From contig NZ_CP073754.1 in assembly GCF_018734325.1 (NCBI RefSeq), positions 2,976,001 to 3,040,000 on the forward strand: a DNA stretch of 64,000 nucleotides, written 5' to 3'. Shown one piece after another: positions 49,741 through 58,074 of the stretch. A program made the position numbers and the translations under genes. The stretch comes from Methylomonas paludis. Its GTDB lineage: Bacteria > Pseudomonadota > Gammaproteobacteria > Methylococcales > Methylomonadaceae. The notes below the pieces were generated by a model. That model was not told where the DNA came from. It searched no databases and was given only the letters and a program-made list of their open reading frames with translations. Each line of letters opens with the position of its first letter. Within the stretch, counting starts at the first letter, position 1.

Positions 49741-51060
49741 TTATGCGGAAACCAGTTTCATGCCCAATTGTTCGGCGCGTTTATTCAGCGAATTCACCAC
49801 CCGTTGACGATAGCGTTCTTCATAATATTGTTGACCTTTGTCCACGAATTCTTCCCCCTTAGTCAATAGCGCATAAATTAAGCGCGCCAACTTATGGGCG
49901 CAGGCGGTGATCGCGCGTGGTTTATCCATACGAGCACAGAGTCTACGGTAATAGGCTCCCAACGCAGATTGACTGGCGCGTAAGTTAACCGCCGCCAACC
50001 TTAAGGCTTGAGCAGCACGGTTAGCCGTGCGCTTGGACTTGCCAGACAATACTTTGCCGCCTGATATTTTAGTACCCGGACATAAACCCAACCAGGATGT
50101 AAAATGTTTAACATTTTTAAATCGCGACATGTCAGCCCCGACTTCGGAAAGTACCGTAAACGCGGTAGTGACGTCAATGCCATCAATCCGTGTTAGATCG
50201 ACGCCACATAATCTAAACAGGTGAAGACGCAAATCAAATTGCGGCGCATTTTTGTTTCGACTGCGACGCGTTATGGCTTGCGGCTCATGGGAATATTTAG
50301 CCAATTCTTGGAGCATTTCTTCCAATTTCAGGTCGCACTCCTCTAATTTTTCAGTATAATTGTCATACAAGTCAACCGCTTGTTTAAGCGCAAACAAATG
50401 TTCTTCACGCCAATTACCCTGTAAAGATTTAGCGATCTCCTTTTCACTTGCATGAATACGACCATGACGAAGCTTCGCTAAAGTAACTCCATCACGTTCG
50501 CCGACCAAAATAGCTCTGATAATTTTTTGCCCAGTGACGCCAACCACATCAGAAATAACTTGGGTTAATTGTAGGTTCATCTGTGTGAGCGCTTTTTGCA
50601 TGTGTTGAACATGCCGTGCTTGGTAGCGTAATAGCATAGCTCGTTGCCGCGCCACACTGCGCAGTGCGCAAATATCGCCCTGTGGACGAAATGCTCCTCG
50701 CAACAGACCAAAGCTCATTAATTGCTGCAACCACTGGCAATCCAATACATCTGATTTACGTCCAGGCACGGATTTGACGTGACGAGCGTTCACCAAAAAG
50801 ACTGTGAAGCCACGAACTTCAAGCATCTCAAACAATGGAATCCAATAAACCCCCGTAGACTCCATCGCCACCGTATCAATACCGCATTCCGTCAACCAAT
50901 CCGCCAAATGTTCTAAGTCCTCGGTGAAACTTGGAAATTCACGTACGGAGGGATTATCTCGGTCGGGCGATACTGCCACAAAATGGCTTCCTGAACCAAT
51001 ATCGATACCCGCCGCATTGGGATGAGTCAGTTGAAAATGAGCAGACTTGCCAGTAGCCAT
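49741..51060 (-). CDS. IS110-family transposase (DEDD serine recombinase-like)
   Basis: This 439-residue protein has the RuvC-like DEDD_Tnp_IS110 domain with Asp20 (AAGIDIGSGSH), Glu67 (VAMESTGVYWIP) and Asp104/Asp107 (RKSDVLDCQWLQQL). The C-terminal Transposase_20 domain (about residues 290-380) contains KHFTSWLGLCPGTKISGGKV and the SGKSKRTANRAAQALRLAA segment with candidate nucleophile serines. The length and the long upstream non-coding end fit the IS110 group, not IS1111. It appears intact. Confidence 0.93.
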   Translation of the reverse strand: MATGKSAHFQLTHPNAAGIDIGSGSHFVAVSPDRDNPSVREFPSFTEDLEHLADWLTECGIDTVAMESTGVYWIPLFEMLEVRGFTVFLVNARHVKSVPGRKSDVLDCQWLQQLMSFGLLRGAFRPQGDICALRSVARQRAMLLRYQARHVQHMQKALTQMNLQLTQVISDVVGVTGQKIIRAILVGERDGVTLAKLRHGRIHASEKEIAKSLQGNWREEHLFALKQAVDLYDNYTEKLEECDLKLEEMLQELAKYSHEPQAITRRSRNKNAPQFDLRLHLFRLCGVDLTRIDGIDVTTAFTVLSEVGADMSRFKNVKHFTSWLGLCPGTKISGGKVLSGKSKRTANRAAQALRLAAVNLRASQSALGAYYRRLCARMDKPRAITACAHKLARLIYALLTKGEEFVDKGQQYYEERYRQRVVNSLNKRAEQLGMKLVSA

Positions 51061-51302
51061 GACTTTACTCCATCATCAGAAATAGTAAACCCACACCGCT
51101 TTGGGAACATCGTCAAAAATCATTCTCTCAAACGGGATACCTTAAGGCTCACCAATTTCGCCGACGTTACCCAGAACCACACTCTGTTTCGGGTGCGAAC
51201 ACACCATTGATCAATCGGTCTTCTGCGGTGCGGGTAACCTACTTTACCGCAAAAAGCTCCATGTTTCTTATTCACGCATTCCAACGAAGGGTGGTTATGG
51301 CA
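51061..51302 (-). ncRNA. Candidate bridge RNA region of the IS110 element
   Basis: This is the non-coding left end upstream of the recombinase. Two short matches are in the order expected for a target loop then a donor loop on the minus strand: ACAGAG (51182-51187) equals the target sequence on the IS4 side of the junction, and TTGAGAG (51125-51131) equals the element's own right end at the other junction. Matches of 6-7 bases in 240 can arise by chance, and the right-hand guides were not found. No fold was computed. Confidence 0.35.
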
Positions 51303-52561
51303 CTCTGTACACGACAAAACGCGCCACTTAAATTCTGAGGGTTATTTTCCCAGACCGACTTCGGTCATAATCGATCATAGTCGGCGGACATAAAAACAAA
51401 ATCCAGAATCGAAGCATCTCATCAGCCGATTTAACCGTTTTCAACAAAAAGTTATTCAGCTCGTCTAGCCCATAACGAAACAGACTAGATTCCGGGCGGC
51501 CATGTTGCTTGATGGTTAACGACTTGACGGCTCGATGTTTCCATTCCCCGACTTTATGGGCCCAGCAAAAAGCAATGGCTTGGAGCGCCATGACTTTCTT
51601 AATCCGATAATACCGGGTCAGCCGGGTATCTTCTAAATGGAAGCCGCGCCCTTTCAAGCATTGGAACAGGTTTTCAATTTGCCAGCGCTGGCCGTAAACT
51701 TGAATCGCCTGAGCCAAGCGCCGGTTACTGGCCAACACTAATAGCTCGTTGGTCTCTAATTTTAAGGCGTTCAACCAAACCCACTGATCGCCAATGCGCT
51801 GTCTTTTCCTCAGTACGCGCTGCTCGCCCGCCTTTAAATCCCGGAATAGGGCTTGAACGGGCTTTCCGGCGTGGCGGCGATTGGTCAGTAACTGATTGTC
51901 TTTCATCCGAATCAAATACGGAATGGTATGGTCTGTTAACCATTGCCACCACTGATCGCCAATAAACTCCCGGTCAGCCAATACGCCTTGAATGCCATGC
52001 CGACCAAACTGCCGGATGAAGCGTTGCAATAAGGCGATTCGTTCACGCTGATTGGAGTTACCCTGCTTATTCAACACCAACCAGTACACCGGCACCGCCA
52101 TGCCTTTATAAGCAATCGCCAGGGTGAGGATATTCAGATTGGCCTTTCCCCATTTCCAGTTAGTGCGATCCAGAGTCAAATAATACGACTGGCCCTTAAA
52201 ATCAAACAACTGCATGATCAGATGCGCCACGGCGTCATAATCAAAAACAACGGTTTGAAAAAAACGCTGAAGCCGCCTGTACCGGGACTTTAAGGTCGCC
52301 TGTCCACCAAAATTCACCGCTAATTGCGTTAAATTCATGTGCCTGGATTGGATTAACGCCAGTAACAGACCGATAAAACAATCTAAACGGCGCTTGCTCC
52401 AAGACACATGGTCTTTTAAAATCGCTCTAAGCCCATCGTTTAAGTCCATGTTCACCCCCTTTTTTAGTCATTAGAGAGTGAAACAGATTTGCGATGGGCT
52501 TTCAAGTCATAAGCTTAGATCATCTTCTTTAGCCGGTTTTTAGGTTTTGTCGTGTACGGAG
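51303..52561 (-). mobile_element. IS4-family insertion sequence
   Basis: The terminal inverted repeats are CTCTGTACACGACAAAAC (51303-51320) and its partner at 52544-52561, which read inward is CTCCGTACACGACAAAAC, 17 of 18 matching. The element is 1259 bp. It contains one transposase gene. The first four bases of the left end are duplicated at 49690-49693 by the IS110 insertion. Confidence 0.85.
51328..52455 (-). CDS. IS4-family transposase
   Basis: This 375-residue DDE transposase has Asp in LTLDRTNWKWG, Asp in VLADREFIG, and Glu in the YREK signature YGQRWQIENLFQCLKGRGF, where the spacings Y-2-R-3-E-6-K are exact. The C-terminal WAHKVGEWKHRAVKSL region is also typical. No frameshift or stop is seen, so it may still be active. 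Confidence 0.93.
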   Translation of the reverse strand: MNMDLNDGLRAILKDHVSWSKRRLDCFIGLLLALIQSRHMNLTQLAVNFGGQATLKSRYRRLQRFFQTVVFDYDAVAHLIMQLFDFKGQSYYLTLDRTNWKWGKANLNILTLAIAYKGMAVPVYWLVLNKQGNSNQRERIALLQRFIRQFGRHGIQGVLADREFIGDQWWQWLTDHTIPYLIRMKDNQLLTNRRHAGKPVQALFRDLKAGEQRVLRKRQRIGDQWVWLNALKLETNELLVLASNRRLAQAIQVYGQRWQIENLFQCLKGRGFHLEDTRLTRYYRIKKVMALQAIAFCWAHKVGEWKHRAVKSLTIKQHGRPESSLFRYGLDELNNFLLKTVKSADEMLRFWILFLCPPTMIDYDRSRSGKITLRI

Positions 52562-52644
52562 AGCTAGACCATAGAGTCAGCAAAAAATTAGTTTTCTCTG
52601 ATGTTACAGGGTAATTTCTACGATTCCCACTTTACAATAAATTA

Positions 52645-53493
52645 TCAACTTGCAATGATCTGCAAGACAATAGCGGCTAAACAACTACAAATAACCTTAT
52701 TCAGTTCTGAAAATAACTCATCGGGACTACCTAAATCTTTAGTACTAATATTTCTCAGATTGGCGCCAGTTTGTAAATGAAAAAAACGGTTTCTGATAAT
52801 TATTAGTAGCGAAGGCACATCCTTAAATTTAATTTCAAAACTAAGTGAGCTCCTATCTGACGAATCAAAATCATTAAAAACTCTTGCAATTTGATCAAAG
52901 TACTTAACACCATCGGAATAAGCTGAAAAATTAATATTGTATGTAGCATCTAACACATTATGATCAATAAATTGCCCTGATTTTAGAAAATTTAAAAAAA
53001 AACCATTCTCTCCAGGGTTGTCATTTGTGAACAATGACTTTAATTGATTAAATGTGCCCATAAAGTCGTGTGACTTTTTACTATAAAGAAGTGGCATACT
53101 GTATGAAATCCTTTCCAACAACCTATAAAGAAAAACAAAAGCAGAAAGATGTGCTTTTCGTTCCGTTTGGATAAAATAATGCGAAAACTCACTAAGCACA
53201 TCTTGATAAAAATTGCGATTTTCGCTAATTGTTTTTCTAACAAATTGCGTAGATGTTAAACCTATTCCGTAATTAGTAGAAAACTGCTTAAATGCTGTTG
53301 AACCACGTAAGTTTTGTTGTAGAATTGATGGAATTTTCGAGTAATTTATGTTCTGCCTGAACCTATTTTGATTATAGACTATATTTACTGGCCCTATTAG
53401 TAATCTTACCAAAACAAACTGAAATGACTTATCACTATTTATTGGAAGACTACCATTAAAAATATAACCCACATTATTGAGATCTATACGCAC
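52645..53493 (-). CDS. HEPN-like protein of unknown function (second gene of a split cassette)
   Basis: This 282-residue protein is AT-rich in its coding DNA and not recognisable overall. Near the C-terminus it has LLIIIRNRFFHLQTGAN, giving R-N-x3-H (Arg234, Asn235, His239), the catalytic pattern of HEPN endoribonucleases, set between hydrophobic helices. A second helix with FLYRLLERISYSM (about 121-133) fits a HEPN bundle. The start is GTG at 53493, 3 bp after the stop of the upstream gene, so it was cotranslated with the ParB/DUF262-like gene that is now interrupted. A toxin or abortive-infection effector role is inference. Confidence 0.55.
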   Translation of the reverse strand: MRIDLNNVGYIFNGSLPINSDKSFQFVLVRLLIGPVNIVYNQNRFRQNINYSKIPSILQQNLRGSTAFKQFSTNYGIGLTSTQFVRKTISENRNFYQDVLSEFSHYFIQTERKAHLSAFVFLYRLLERISYSMPLLYSKKSHDFMGTFNQLKSLFTNDNPGENGFFLNFLKSGQFIDHNVLDATYNINFSAYSDGVKYFDQIARVFNDFDSSDRSSLSFEIKFKDVPSLLIIIRNRFFHLQTGANLRNISTKDLGSPDELFSELNKVICSCLAAIVLQIIAS

Positions 53494-54109
53494 TAACTAA
53501 ATCCAATCTGATATTTTATCTAATAAGCTATATTCATCTAGACCTTTAACTTGAGGAAATTCGCCAATGAATCTCGACACAGACTCCCTACGAATTTTTC
53601 CAATATTTACTTTACTGACATTAATTGATGCAAAAGCACGCTCAAAGTTTTCAATAGCCCCTGCAATTTGATTAATATCTTCAACCTGAATCGATACTAT
53701 TGACTTCCTTATGCCAACACAAAATCCAATAAAATTATTCTGAACTCGTATCCAATCCCGAAGTTTAGTGTCTTTACTAATCTTATTAATTAGCTCAACA
53801 ACATCAGAAAACTCTATTTTCGATGTAGGTATGTCTGAGTCAATGATTCTACTCGCAATCAATTCGTCCATCTTCTCTTCAATGATTTTTTGATTATCAA
53901 TGCTAACTGAATTACTTAGATAGGCAACATATCCCTTTACAAAATCTGCTTTCTTAAACGCATCTGGAGATCTAACACGGCTATTGCCTTTCTCAGCCAA
54001 TAAGTTAATGTTGAGTGGCTCAAAGTCGAAGAATGCATCTGCAAGCACATCAATCTGATGCCTTGCAGACATTGGTCTTTGTCCATTATTGAGCGTGATC
54101 ATTCTATAA

Positions 54110-55802
54110 CCTGAATCCGTGTTCGTTTTTTTTATAAATAGTCATAAGTCAATGATAAAAAAGGTATAATATAGTTTTTCTATAGTCACCCGTTTTGATT
54201 ATGGCACGTTTTAAGCTTAAAGAATCCAAAAAGGAACTTACCTCCTATGCCGGACTATCCTTGATCGGCCAGTGCCTGGAAGCGGTCAATGTCGAAGTGA
54301 TGGTGGACGGTAGAATACCTGTTTCACAGGGTATCAAAACCTCGGATTTAGTCAAAACCACTGTTGGCCTTTTAAGTATAGGCAAAAGCGACTTCGAGGC
54401 TGTTGAGCCGTTTCGTGAAGATCGTTTTTTCAAGAAGGCATTGGATGTACGTAAGGTTCCCGGCAGCGTGTGGCTGCGGCAACGTCTTGATCGTGTCAGC
54501 GGCAGCCTGCTGGAGCCGGTGGATGATCTATCGATACGACTCATCGAACGAACAGAAGCCCCAATTACGCCGCATAAAGGCTACGTCTGTCTGGACATGG
54601 ACACCTTCGTCATGGATCAGAGCGGTACCAAGAAGGAAGAGGTGAGTCGAACCTATCAGGGAGTGGATGGCTATACGCCTGTCGCGGCTTATTTGGGCAA
54701 TGAAGGCTGGTGTATAGGATTGGAACTGCGTCCAGGCCGCTGGCATTCATCGCTGGAGATTGATTATTTTCTAGAAAGGCTGTTTCCTCGAGTTGAGCGC
54801 TTGGTTGCACCGGGTTTGCCGTTGTTATTACGCAAAGACTCAGGGTTTGATAGCGCCAAACTGTTATTTACGGTTGCGGCTGAGAAAGAACGCTGGGCAG
54901 CCATGAACAGGCGCTTTGAATACTTGATCAAGTGGAATCCAAGACGGCAAGATAAGACATCCTGGTTAGAAAAAGCGGAAGCGGCCGGCGCCTTTGTTGA
55001 AAAACGCCCCGGTAAACGGGAAGCGTTAATGACACTGACGGTGGAACGTGCTTGGAAAAAACAGACTCGCCCCTTCAGACTGGTCGTGCGGATCATTGAA
55101 CGCACGAGCAATAAGCACGGCCAGATGCTATTACTGCCGGACATTCAACTGGAAGGCTGGTGGACGAGTCTGGAGGAACCCGAAGAAACCGTCATTGAAC
55201 GCTACCGCGACCACGGCACCCATGAACAATTTCATTCGGAATTCAAAACTGACCTGGATATGGAACGCTTACCATCTGGAAAGTTTGAGACCAACGACTG
55301 TCTATTGAGAATGGGTATGTTTGCCTATAATTGCTTGCGACTGATTGGTCAACTGGGCTTGACTGGCGACTTGGCGCCAATACGTCATCCGGCAAAACGA
55401 CGGCGGTTACGAACGGTGCTGCAAGAAGTCATGTATCGAGCAGCCCAGGTGATCCACAAAGCCCGGCAATGGTGGCTGGACTTAGGGTGCGCCTCACCCG
55501 TGGCAAAAGTATTCGCTTATTTACAAGAGCGATTGGTGGTGCAGCCTGGCTTTGCATCAGGATAAGCGGCGCGAAAGCTGAGATGCTGGTTACGAGCTGA
55601 TTCTCCGGGTAGAGAAGAAGATTGCTTGTCTTGGCGTCAGGTTTTTCATCTGGCGATGCCGGCAATACCATGGAAACGATTGATTTTTGCGACTGAGGGC
55701 TTGATGAACGGCAGTTAAATTTCGATTGGTGGTAGATTTTTTTAAAAAACGCGTCTGAAACGCGACTGCCCTCACTTAAACCGAAAGGAACACGGATTCA
55801 GG
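54110..55802 (+). mobile_element. IS1380-family insertion sequence
   Basis: The ends are CCTGAATCCGTGTTC (54110-54124) and GAACACGGATTCAGG (55788-55802), a perfect 15-bp inverted repeat. Flanking TATAA at 54105-54109 and 55803-55807 is a 5-bp target duplication. The element is 1693 bp and encodes one transposase. The 237 bp after the transposase stop hold no convincing gene. Confidence 0.92.
54201..55565 (+). CDS. IS1380-family transposase
   Basis: This 454-residue DDE transposase starts at the ATG at 54201. Acidic blocks that fit the catalytic triad are VCLDMDTFVMDQSGT (about residue 133), LLRKDSGFDS (about 213) and the late HGTHEQFHSEFKTDLDMERLPS with the Glu of the YRxRxxxE-like region (about 340-350). 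The element ends, TSD length and protein length fit IS1380. Intact, no frameshift. Confidence 0.92.
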   Translation: MARFKLKESKKELTSYAGLSLIGQCLEAVNVEVMVDGRIPVSQGIKTSDLVKTTVGLLSIGKSDFEAVEPFREDRFFKKALDVRKVPGSVWLRQRLDRVSGSLLEPVDDLSIRLIERTEAPITPHKGYVCLDMDTFVMDQSGTKKEEVSRTYQGVDGYTPVAAYLGNEGWCIGLELRPGRWHSSLEIDYFLERLFPRVERLVAPGLPLLLRKDSGFDSAKLLFTVAAEKERWAAMNRRFEYLIKWNPRRQDKTSWLEKAEAAGAFVEKRPGKREALMTLTVERAWKKQTRPFRLVVRIIERTSNKHGQMLLLPDIQLEGWWTSLEEPEETVIERYRDHGTHEQFHSEFKTDLDMERLPSGKFETNDCLLRMGMFAYNCLRLIGQLGLTGDLAPIRHPAKRRRLRTVLQEVMYRAAQVIHKARQWWLDLGCASPVAKVFAYLQERLVVQPGFASG

Positions 55803-56229
55803 TATAAAGCAAACGATCCCTTGAAAGTGCTAATATAAAATTGACATGAATTGGTCTATCTTCATCGAAATTCTGCTGTGAAGCTGCTCTTTGTAAAGTA
55901 GTTAATCTCTGAATACCATCCAAAACAAACCCGTTATCAATGTGCTCCTCAATGTAACTGTAAATATCAGATTCATTAACATTATCTGCCTGTTGCTCAA
56001 ACGGATGTATCAATGCAATAGTGATTGGAGGCATTACACATCCACGAATGATATCTTCCTCCAATCGTGTATAAAACTTCGTTTTTAGAGCATCACGCTG
56101 TAAATCCAGTCGACCAATCAAAGGACAAAAATACTTCAGAGCAATTCGATAATTTGTATTCGCGGTTACAACATAACCATCAATCACTCTGTCTATATCT
56201 AATGTATGGAAGTGTAAATGCTGTTTCAT

Positions 56230-56671
56230 TAAATTTTTACTCTATTTGAGGAGTTAACTATCCATTTAACTTGGTAAAATTACTGTAGATCCTTTATTGT
56301 AGCTTACAACTAAGTTAAATCTTTTTTTCAACTTTAGTTACTAGACTTCATTGATATAACGTAGATAACGCCATACGCTTGGAAAAATAATCCTATTTAA
56401 AACAGAACTGGCAGCAATTTATTCAATTTAACAACCTCTTCTCTGCTGGAGCCAATTATCATTCAACCCCACCTAAAATTGCAAACTATTATTGACTTTT
56501 GGCAATTTCATTTCTCAACCCACAACAAACTTTATCAGAATCAAACTTATAACCACTCTTTCCCTGGGATTCTAAAAAGCTATACAAGCTGCTTTACATG
56601 CATGTGATTTTTTAAACAAATTATCCGCATAATTTTGGCCCGAAAAGCCAACCAACGCGAGATTAATCACT
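56230..56671. other. AT-rich intergenic region upstream of the split cassette, with an inverted repeat
   Basis: There are 442 bases without a gene. ATTTAACTTGG (56264-56274) is partnered by CTAAGTTAAAT (56310-56320), 10 of 11 bases paired, lying 35-91 bp upstream of the ParB/DUF262-like start. It may be an operator. The rest is low in GC with no other clear signal. Confidence 0.4.
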
Positions 56672-57010
56672 ATGAAAACAGCACGAGTAACAATTAATGA
56701 TCAATCAAGCGGTGGGCGTATTGATCCAATGCGAGTGGATGCCACCTCTAAAAGAGATACCGCACTTCAAATTGTTAAAGATGAGGCCCTGGTCATGCTG
56801 GATGCGGCTAAATTTGCGCGGCGGCTACGCAAACGCTTAGGACTAAATCAGACTGAGTTTTCTCGACGTATTGATGTTTCATTGGAAACTATTCGTAATT
56901 GGGATCAAGGTAAGTGTTATCCAACTGGCGCAGCCAAAGTTTTTCTGAAAATGTTGGATAAAGCGCCAGAAGCTGCGATTGATGCGTTAAGAGCGGACGG
57001 TAAAATTTAG
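56672..57010 (+). CDS. Helix-turn-helix (XRE-like) regulator, antitoxin-type, without adjacent toxin
   Basis: This 112-residue protein has a C-terminal HTH (about residues 46-78) with RLRKRLGLNQTEFSRRIDVSLETIRNWDQGK, a form found in HigA/NadS-like antitoxins. The N-terminal 40 residues are polar. No toxin-sized frame is upstream or downstream on the same strand. It may be an orphan antitoxin, or an independent regulator. Confidence 0.75.
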   Translation: MKTARVTINDQSSGGRIDPMRVDATSKRDTALQIVKDEALVMLDAAKFARRLRKRLGLNQTEFSRRIDVSLETIRNWDQGKCYPTGAAKVFLKMLDKAPEAAIDALRADGKI

Positions 57011-57094
57011 CAAAAAGCGTTCGATGGGAAGGAAGAACGACAGACCGATCTGGCAAGCCGGTAACTCATCTAAACAAGAACATCTGTATTGTGG

Positions 57095-57421
57095 TTATTT
57101 TTTGCCGTAAGTAATGTCGTGATCAGCGGCAATGGTCAGCAAGCGAATAAATTCCCCATCCCTATAAGCCGTTGCACGTCGCGACTGAGTAATGCGTAAT
57201 GTATAAATGGCATCTATTCCAATTGGCGGCTTGATGCTGACGATTTTTTCCCATTTAAGACCATTATCCTGATATAGCTGCTGCCAAGTGATTTGCCGCA
57301 ATTTCTTCAGCGTCTCCAAAGCACTGTGCCGCTCAGGTTTTGGCAAGCTCAACAGATTTTCCTGAAACAAGGGGTTGTTTAGATCTAGTCTGACTCGGCT
57401 ATTTTGATCAAGCCTGGTCAT
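57095..57421 (-). CDS. Probable toxin-like protein of a toxin-antitoxin pair
   Basis: The ATG at 57421 gives 108 residues; the open frame to 57574 lies within the partner gene in another frame. The end, DAIYTLRITQSRRATAYRDGEFIRLL followed by AADHD (read in parts), has the arrangement of RelE/ParE-like folds with a conserved strand, Arg and late His. The start overlaps the end of the upstream small gene by 14 bp, typical of antitoxin-toxin coupling. I do not assign a family with certainty. Confidence 0.65.
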   Translation of the reverse strand: MTRLDQNSRVRLDLNNPLFQENLLSLPKPERHSALETLKKLRQITWQQLYQDNGLKWEKIVSIKPPIGIDAIYTLRITQSRRATAYRDGEFIRLLTIAADHDITYGKK

Positions 57422-57677
57422 GGAGCTTATCGAGCAATAAGTCAGTATCTGTGTCATTAGCTGGATGAGCCTGCGCCCAAGCCAAGGCTTTGTCCAGGTC
57501 GGCGGCAGTTTGTGGAAGATGTAGCCAACGTTCGTTATCTGGAATGACAGTAGCGGTTCTAACCAACCACACACCGGGTTCCTGTTCTTCTACCAGTACT
57601 TGGCGACCAGCAAATTGTTTGCCTAACGATATTTGGCCATTGGCACCGATAACCTTAAAACTGTATTGAATGCTCAT
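57408..57677 (-). CDS. Probable antitoxin-like partner (AbrB-like N-terminus)
   Basis: This 89-residue protein starts with FKVIGANGQISLGKQFAGRQVLVEEQEPGVWLV (read in parts), compatible with a swapped-hairpin DNA-binding module. An acidic tail (LPQTAADLDKALAWAQAHPANDTDTD, in parts) could wrap a toxin. GGGGG-rich ribosome binding sequence precedes the ATG. It overlaps the downstream gene by 14 bp. Confidence 0.65.
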   Translation of the reverse strand: MSIQYSFKVIGANGQISLGKQFAGRQVLVEEQEPGVWLVRTATVIPDNERWLHLPQTAADLDKALAWAQAHPANDTDTDLLLDKLHDQA

Positions 57678-58074
57678 AGAGCCCCCTGTTAATATTTTAG
57701 TATGGCACTATAGCACGAAATGTTATTTGTTTCATTTCTGCTTATGGCTACTCTATTACAAGAGCCGTTATTACATTTGTTAGATGCGCATCGTTGAGTT
57801 AAATATTATCAATTGGTAGGCGAGTAGGCTATGGGTTAGAAGGCTTTAGCAAAATGCAGGCTCTTTACGCACAACTAAATGACCCAAAATTGGTGACAAC
57901 CAGAAAACAGCTATAATTTAGGCGAAACTGTGGTATAGGTTTAAAAAATTGATTGTTCTTCTCTGGCTGCCGGGAATGATGCTTGATTAAAGACTACGCC
58001 CATGCATTATTTTTAATGGTTAAGCGATCTTATTTGTTGTCCATTTCACCCCACTTAAATATCGGGAACTGTCC
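57678..58074. other. Intergenic region, nothing recognisable
   Basis: There are 397 bases between the divergent TA-like pair and the dienelactone hydrolase gene. No coding frame, repeat or stem-loop stands out. Confidence 0.4.

Larger units (their letters stand above)
49694..51306 (-). mobile_element. IS110-family insertion sequence
   Basis: The element is 1613 bp; because CTCT is present at both junctions (49690-49693 and 51303-51306), the exact ends can slide by up to four bases. It has no terminal inverted repeats, as expected. There are only about 47 bases on the 3' side of the recombinase gene and about 245 bases on the 5' side. The long 5' non-coding end is where IS110-group elements encode the bridge RNA. 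Confidence 0.75.
49681..52570. mobile_element. Composite insertion: IS4 element with 9-bp target duplication, carrying an IS110 element in its left end
   Basis: AGCTAGACC occurs at 49681-49689 and at 52562-52570, directly flanking the two elements. The right copy abuts the right IS4 inverted repeat. The left copy is followed by CTCT, the first four bases of the IS4 left end, then by IS110 sequence; the intact IS4 end CTCTGTACACGACAAAAC resumes at 51303. The simplest reading is IS4 insertion with a 9-bp duplication, then IS110 insertion into its terminal CTCT. The empty site would read ACTATT, one AGCTAGACC copy, then ATAGAG. Confidence 0.75.
53497..56229 (-). pseudogene. ParB/DUF262/DGQHR-like gene interrupted by an IS1380-family element
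   Basis: The N-terminal part is read from 56229 to 55803 and ends by running into the IS end. The C-terminal part is read from 54109 to 53497 and includes the 201-residue open frame from 54102. Removing the element and one TATAA copy joins them in frame (LSRDRLLY, Arg, MITLNNGQ), giving about 344 residues. Motifs are VLDGIQRLTTLQ (about 102-113) and LNNGQRPMSARHQ (about 147-159), resembling the DGQQR and N-x-x-Q-x-P motifs of DUF262 or DndB-type DGQHR proteins. Which of these families it belongs to is open. The 3' part might be re-initiated but has no evident ribosome binding site. Confidence 0.8.

Noticed and set aside
53497-54102. 201-residue frame as an independent gene
   Set aside because: Joining across the IS restores a longer frame with family motifs on both sides, so it is the 3' half of an interrupted gene.
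55566-55787. Frames in the 3' end of the IS1380 element
   Set aside because: They have no start signals or recognisable product; the span is the non-coding end of the IS.
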